Assembly (NCBI GenBank): GCA_945883505.1
Contig: CAMCXL010000002.1
Location: 1 to 42,253, forward strand
DNA length: 42,253 bases
Origin: Rhodoluna limnophila
GTDB taxonomy: Bacteria; Actinomycetota; Actinomycetes; Actinomycetales; Microbacteriaceae
Direction of reading: 5' to 3'
Part shown: positions 37,805 through 42,253 of the stretch, in pieces
Layout: each line of letters starts with the position of its first letter
How positions within the stretch are numbered: the stretch's first letter is position 1
Translations under genes and position numbers: made by a program
Notes under the pieces: model-generated
What the model saw: only the letters and a program-made list of their open reading frames with translations
Database searches by the model: none
Told to the model about the DNA's origin: nothing

Positions 37805-40800
37805 ATGTCCTTCACACACCTAAACGTCTCCTCGGCTTACTCATTCCATTTTGGAACCGCTAAGCCCGATCAGCTTGCCCAGGCTGCCGCGAGCTTTAGT
37901 CAAGACGCTCTAGCAATTACCGACGATAACGGTCTCTATGGAGCCGTGAAACATATCGGTGCCTGCCTGGATCAAAACATCGCTCCAATAGTCGGTGTTC
38001 GACTAAAGGTTGAAAATCGCGGGACAGTGACAATTTTTAGCCGAGGACACAACAAAGGAATCGGCTGGGCGGCGCTGTGCAAAATAGTTTCCAAAGCTCA
38101 AACTAGAGCTCAGGGTAAAACTAAAAAAGAAATAGCTATCTCAGAAAAAGACTTGAGCGAACTAGTTGTGTTGGATGGTAAACCGACCTGCACCATTTTG
38201 CTTGGACCAGAATCTGATATTGGCCAAGCGGTTATAAAGGCAAACGCTACCGTTGCCGCCAGAAAACTTCTGGACTGGAAAGAACTAATTCCGGTTAGTG
38301 AATGCTTGAGCGTAGAAATTGTTTCTCACCTAACCGAACCGGGATCAAGCTACTCAACCCTGCAGGCTAAAAGAATGCTGCAGCTGGCGCTAACTGCAGG
38401 ACTAAAACCAGTGCTGACAAATGCAGTTCGTTATCTAGAGCCCGACGATGCACTAACCGGAGATGTGTTAGATGCCGCTAGGCACCTAGAACCACTTGGT
38501 ATCTTTACCCCCCAAGCCAATGCCCAAGCTTGGCTAAAGCCCGAAGCGTTGATGAAAAAGCTAGCTCTTGAAATTACTCAGAGCCAGGAATTAGCCACCA
38601 AGCTCCTAAAAAATACCGAGGAGCTAGCCAATGCCCTGAGGCTTGACCCAGTTAGCGACTGCGACTGGTCAAGGCCTAAAACCCCTGAGAAATCAGCTCT
38701 TGGCATTGAAGGAAACCCTTTCGAAGTGCTCTGGCAAAAAGCTCACTCGGGGATTAACTGGCGCTACCCAAACTACTCTGAAGACAAACTGCTTCCGGTT
38801 AGGCACCGGCTGCACCAAGAGCTCATAACCATCAACAAGCTGGGCTTTGCAACTTACTTTCTAACCGTTGCCGATGTTGCGCAGATGATTCGGGATATGA
38901 GGATTAGAACCGCAGCTCGTGGCTCTGGGGCTGGTTCACTAACCAATTACCTGTTAGGGATAAGCGGAGTTGACCCAATCGAACACGATTTACTGTTTGA
39001 GAGATTTCTAAGCACCGAGCGCTCCAGCCTTCCAGATATCGATATAGATGTTGAATCGGCCAGGAGGCACGATATCTATCGGGCAATTTTCAAGCGCTAC
39101 GGTGGCAACCGGGTCACTCTACTTTCAATGCAGTCCACCTACCGAGGCCGAGGTGCGGTTCGAGACGGAGGGCTAGCCCTTGGCTTTGAAGAAGATCAAA
39201 TTGATGAGATAGCAAAGAGTATCTGGCGCTTTAGCGCAAGAAACTTTCGAGGCATGCTGAGTAAAAAACCAGAACTTGAAAAACTAGCCCAGCTGGTCGA
39301 GCACGACCGAAGACTGAACCTGCTGGTTGATATAACCGAGCGGCTAGACCGGCTACCTAGGCACATATCGATGCACCCCTGTGGTGTGATCTTGGGAAAC
39401 CAGGACCTACTCTCGCTTACCCCGGTTGAGCCAAGTGGTCTCGGGCTTCCGATGAGTCAGTTCGATAAGGACGATATGGACCCGATGGGAATGCTCAAGC
39501 TGGATATCCTCGGGGTTCGAATGCAATCCAGCATGGCCTATGCGATTAGGGAAATTGAGCGAGTCTCGGGAAAAACTATTGACCTTGATGCCATTTCTCG
39601 CGACGACAAAGAAACTTTCAGGCAGATTAGAACTACCAATACCCTCGGTGTCTTTCAGATTGAAAGCCCGGGCCAAAGAGAGCTAACCGGCAAGCACCAG
39701 CCAACCGAGTTCAACGACCTAACTATTCAGATTTCACTGTTTCGTCCGGGGCCCATGAAGGGCAACATGATTGCCCCCTATTTGGATGGTCGTCACGGGT
39801 TTGTGAAGCCAGATCTTATTCACCCCGACCTTGCTCCTATTTTGAAATCTACCCAGGGCGTTGTTATTTTCCACGAACAGGTGCTAAAAATCTTGAACGT
39901 GATGACCGGTTGCTCACTCGCCAAAGCCGATGAGCTTCGACGAACTCTCGAGAAAGACCAAAAATTCGTTGAGAAGTTCTTTCGGCAAAACGCCACCAAG
40001 CGCGGATACTCAAAGGCTGTTGTGGATCGAATCTGGAGTGTGCTAGAGGGATTTGGAAGCTTTGGGTTCTGCAAGGCCCACGGTGCAGCTTTTGCCCTTC
40101 CGACCTACCAAAGTGCCTGGCTAAAAACCCACTACCCCACTGAGTTTTTGGCAGGGCTATTTACCCATGACCCTGGGATGTATCCAAAGCGATTGCTGTT
40201 GTCCGAGGCCAGAAGACTCGGGGTCAAGATACTGCCGCTTGATGTCAATAAATCAAAAGATGAATACCTGGTTGAAAAAACTGCCGATGGCCTAGCAATC
40301 CGAATGGCAATAACTGATCTGCACGGCATCTCTAACTCTGAGATAACAAGAATCATCAAGCAGGCGCCTTTTGCCGACCTGGCCGATTTTTACCTAAGGG
40401 CTTGCCCTTCTCGAGCCACCATCAAACGTTTAGCTTTAGTTGGAGCACTCGATGAATTAGCCGGCGGCTCAACTGATCACACCAGAGGGGATATTCTGGA
40501 GCGAGTTAGGCAACTAACAGCCCTAAAATCCAAACCAAAACTGGACGAGAATCAGCCGATGCTGGATTTTGAAGCCAAAGAGCAAATGCCCTCGGGGTTT
40601 GCTGCTATTTCAACAGCCGGTCAGATTCAAGCCGAGCTTGATCTACTTGGCATGGACATCACCGACCATCAGCTGGCTAAGTATCAGCCGATGCTGGATC
40701 AGATGGGTGTTGTTAGGTCCAGTGAGTTAGTTGGCTTGAGATCTAAAACCGAGGTTCTAATTGCAGGGGTTAGGGTTGCAACCCAGAGCCCTCCGATGCG

Positions 40801-41053
40801 ATCTGGTAAGCGGGTTGTTTTCATTACCCTCGACGATGGCTCGGGGTGCAGTGATGCGACTTTCTTCGATGAAGCTCAGTCCCGATCCAGCGGGGTGCTG
40901 TTCAACACCAAGTTACTTTTGATTTCGGGTAAGACTAGGCGAACCGGTGTTAAGGGTGTTTCGATAATGGCCGAAAACGCCTGGGACCTAAGCCAGCTCT
41001 GGCAAGATTATCGCCAGAAAAATCAACTAGTCGCGGTTGAAAATCGAAAGTAG
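37805..41053 (+). CDS. dnaE2: error-prone DNA polymerase III alpha, DnaE2 type
   Basis: This C-family polymerase performs translesion synthesis after DNA damage. The N-terminal PHP domain is degenerate (HLNVSSAYS instead of HLHVHSxYS), so proofreading by it is unlikely. The palm has PDIDIDVE (catalytic aspartates) in SSLPDIDIDVESARRHDIY. The C-end has the OB fold with VLIAGVRVATQSPPMRSGKR and LDDGSGCSDATFFDE, the DnaE2 form. QPMLDF at residues 917-922 matches the beta-clamp consensus QxxLxF. The ATG at 37805 gives 1082 residues. The SOS box upstream supports DnaE2 over the replicative DnaE1. No imuB lies next to it. Confidence 0.92.
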   Translation: MSFTHLNVSSAYSFHFGTAKPDQLAQAAASFSQDALAITDDNGLYGAVKHIGACLDQNIAPIVGVRLKVENRGTVTIFSRGHNKGIGWAALCKIVSKAQTRAQGKTKKEIAISEKDLSELVVLDGKPTCTILLGPESDIGQAVIKANATVAARKLLDWKELIPVSECLSVEIVSHLTEPGSSYSTLQAKRMLQLALTAGLKPVLTNAVRYLEPDDALTGDVLDAARHLEPLGIFTPQANAQAWLKPEALMKKLALEITQSQELATKLLKNTEELANALRLDPVSDCDWSRPKTPEKSALGIEGNPFEVLWQKAHSGINWRYPNYSEDKLLPVRHRLHQELITINKLGFATYFLTVADVAQMIRDMRIRTAARGSGAGSLTNYLLGISGVDPIEHDLLFERFLSTERSSLPDIDIDVESARRHDIYRAIFKRYGGNRVTLLSMQSTYRGRGAVRDGGLALGFEEDQIDEIAKSIWRFSARNFRGMLSKKPELEKLAQLVEHDRRLNLLVDITERLDRLPRHISMHPCGVILGNQDLLSLTPVEPSGLGLPMSQFDKDDMDPMGMLKLDILGVRMQSSMAYAIREIERVSGKTIDLDAISRDDKETFRQIRTTNTLGVFQIESPGQRELTGKHQPTEFNDLTIQISLFRPGPMKGNMIAPYLDGRHGFVKPDLIHPDLAPILKSTQGVVIFHEQVLKILNVMTGCSLAKADELRRTLEKDQKFVEKFFRQNATKRGYSKAVVDRIWSVLEGFGSFGFCKAHGAAFALPTYQSAWLKTHYPTEFLAGLFTHDPGMYPKRLLLSEARRLGVKILPLDVNKSKDEYLVEKTADGLAIRMAITDLHGISNSEITRIIKQAPFADLADFYLRACPSRATIKRLALVGALDELAGGSTDHTRGDILERVRQLTALKSKPKLDENQPMLDFEAKEQMPSGFAAISTAGQIQAELDLLGMDITDHQLAKYQPMLDQMGVVRSSELVGLRSKTEVLIAGVRVATQSPPMRSGKRVVFITLDDGSGCSDATFFDEAQSRSSGVLFNTKLLLISGKTRRTGVKGVSIMAENAWDLSQLWQDYRQKNQLVAVENRK

Positions 41054-41785
41054 TCGAAGGATTTCGACGTAGAGCCAGATTAGAGTCACGGTTAGCCCAA
41101 AAGCTGCGCGCCACTCCATCTCAACTGGCCACTTGTCACGAGAACCAACCATGATGGTCTCAAAATCCAAGTTCAAGGTGAAAGCAGCAAGACCTGCTCC
41201 AACTAGACCTGCAAGCCATCCAAAGGCTGAGCCATAAACTCCGGCCTCACCGGAGATAAGAACAAAACCTAGGTTCACAACAGCAAAGATCATATATCCG
41301 ATGATTGCGAAGGTCATGATGCGAGTGAATCTTGCATCAACCTTGATCCACCCAAAGCGGTAGGCAGCAAACATTGCACCTGCGGTAGTTAGAGTTCCCA
41401 AAACTGCCGACTGCACGATTCCTGGGTACATCGCCTCGAACAAAGCGGAGATACCACCAAGGAACACACCCTCGACAGCTGCGTAAGCCACGATTACTGC
41501 TGGCATTACCTTCTTGGAGAAAGTGATCCACAAAGCAAAACCGAGTCCTACGAACATAGCCGGGAACCAAAGCTCTCGCAAAGGAGCAAAGAACCAGGTC
41601 GCTGCAGCTGCAACTAGCAGCACGAAGAAGATGGCGGTGACCTTGCCGGCGGTGCCCTCAACGGTCATCGGCTCAGACTTGGACGTAATCTTGTTAAATT
41701 CAGCGTCGACTAGATCCTGAGGAATCTCACGGGAGGCGCTAAGGCCGGTCTGCATTGAGCGGTTGAATACTGGGTTGTGGGACAA
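41027..41785 (-). CDS. Bax inhibitor-1/YccA-family membrane protein
   Basis: The protein has an N-terminal cytoplasmic stretch of about 45 residues and seven hydrophobic helices, ending VEILRLLSIFNRD. FFAPLRELWFPAMFVGLGFALW, VEGVFLGGISALFEAMYPGIV and AAFGLTVTLIWLYVEILRLL are typical of the actinobacterial Bax1-I proteins. The family forms pH-sensitive calcium leak channels in characterised members; the role here is not known. The start is TTG at 41785 with AGAAGGAGA seven bases upstream. Its last 27 bases overlap the end of dnaE2 antisense. Confidence 0.9.
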   Translation of the reverse strand: MSHNPVFNRSMQTGLSASREIPQDLVDAEFNKITSKSEPMTVEGTAGKVTAIFFVLLVAAAATWFFAPLRELWFPAMFVGLGFALWITFSKKVMPAVIVAYAAVEGVFLGGISALFEAMYPGIVQSAVLGTLTTAGAMFAAYRFGWIKVDARFTRIMTFAIIGYMIFAVVNLGFVLISGEAGVYGSAFGWLAGLVGAGLAAFTLNLDFETIMVGSRDKWPVEMEWRAAFGLTVTLIWLYVEILRLLSIFNRD

Positions 41786-41858
41786 CGCTAATCTCCTTCT
41801 TTCATTAGGGCTTAACTAGCTAAAAGTCTAAGGTTTATTCCTTTGAAAATGCTGAATG

Positions 41859-42253
41859 TTAGCTCTGCAGAGCCTTAGCTATGAACTCAACGTGCTCCCC
41901 ACTGATTTGGTGGCCTCCAGGGTGCATGAGCAAGGTGACATCGGCCCCCAGGTCCTCTAGCTGCTCGATCAGCGCGACTGTTTTTCGAGGGGGCGAGTAA
42001 TCATCTATCTCACCATTGGCGATAAAAACTTGGCTGCCCAAAAGGTCAACCCCCGAACTAATCTCTGGAAGCACTTGAGTGGTTCCAAAGGCAACCAGCA
42101 CCCGAACCAGAGCGGGCTTTAGAAGCATCAGTGCCCCGCCGGCGTGAGCTCCATTTGAGAACCCGACCGTAACCATCGACTCAACCGAAAACCCGTACCG
42201 GGCACTTGCTAATTCAATGAATTCGGCAAGCTTGTCTACCTCCTTGAGAAGGG
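41859..42253 (-). CDS. alpha/beta hydrolase (carboxylesterase/phospholipase type), C-terminal part
   Basis: The frame is open to the right edge, so the N-terminus is outside the window. The nucleophile elbow is VGFSNGAHAGGALML (Ser in GFSNG), the acid lies in FIANGEIDDYSPP, and the histidine is in LLMHPGGHQIS. This matches the Abhydrolase_2 or dienelactone-hydrolase-like carboxylesterases. The substrate is unknown. It lies 73 bases after the BI-1-like gene on the same strand, upstream in reading direction. Confidence 0.85.
   Translation of the reverse strand, partial: LLKEVDKLAEFIELASARYGFSVESMVTVGFSNGAHAGGALMLLKPALVRVLVAFGTTQVLPEISSGVDLLGSQVFIANGEIDDYSPPRKTVALIEQLEDLGADVTLLMHPGGHQISGEHVEFIAKALQS

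Overview
The window is a dense, vertically inherited stretch of an actinobacterial chromosome. The best fit is the family Microbacteriaceae, probably a small-genome freshwater lineage of the Rhodoluna/Aquiluna type. The evidence is gene content and order: fabF next to DUF3145; lepA-hemW-hrcA-dnaJ-rsmE-HIT-phoH-ybeY-corC-era; leuA-recO-uppS-glyS-dusB-dgt-dnaG; and an SOS-controlled DUF6504-dnaE2 pair. Other evidence is a LEU-type leader before leuA, base composition near half G+C by eye, very short intergenic gaps and many TTG or GTG starts. The genus is an inference.

Layout. Positions 1-5270 hold the end of fabF, DUF3145, thymidine kinase, a UbiA-family prenyltransferase, a CAU-anticodon tRNA, a GT4 glycosyltransferase and a DMT-type membrane protein. 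From 5351 to 8814 come peptide deformylase and a tight minus-strand operon: a histidine-kinase-like protein, a response-regulator-like protein, AzlC and AzlD. Both signalling proteins lack key phosphotransfer residues. After tRNA-Asn, a long minus-strand block (28509 down to 8982) carries translation, protein-folding, RNA-maturation, DNA-replication, isoprenoid and leucine genes. It includes a CIRCE element before hrcA-dnaJ and a leucine leader peptide with a switchable hairpin before leuA.

From 28664 on are rpsT with a terminator, holA, and a lone PD-(D/E)XK nuclease-like protein of unknown function that converges on an unlisted 44-residue zinc-ribbon micro-ORF. Then come leuS, a small membrane protein, pabB diverging from a pabC-like gene, and a DedA protein. 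Next is an exact LexA box in front of DUF6504-dnaE2, with no imuA or imuB beside it. A Bax-inhibitor-1-like protein and a partial alpha/beta hydrolase close the window.

How it works together. Most genes are core. The folate genes (pabB, pabC-like), chaperone control (hrcA, dnaJ), the ribosome and RNA-maturation cluster (phoH, ybeY, era, rsmE) and leucine supply and use (leuA, leuS) are housekeeping. I saw no insertion sequence, CRISPR array, prophage or attachment site. The most interesting signals are the phosphotransfer-dead two-component pair tied to azlCD, the lone nuclease-like gene with its zinc-ribbon neighbour, and dnaE2 carrying its own candidate clamp-binding motif without a local ImuB. 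No intergenic stretch exceeds 300 bases.
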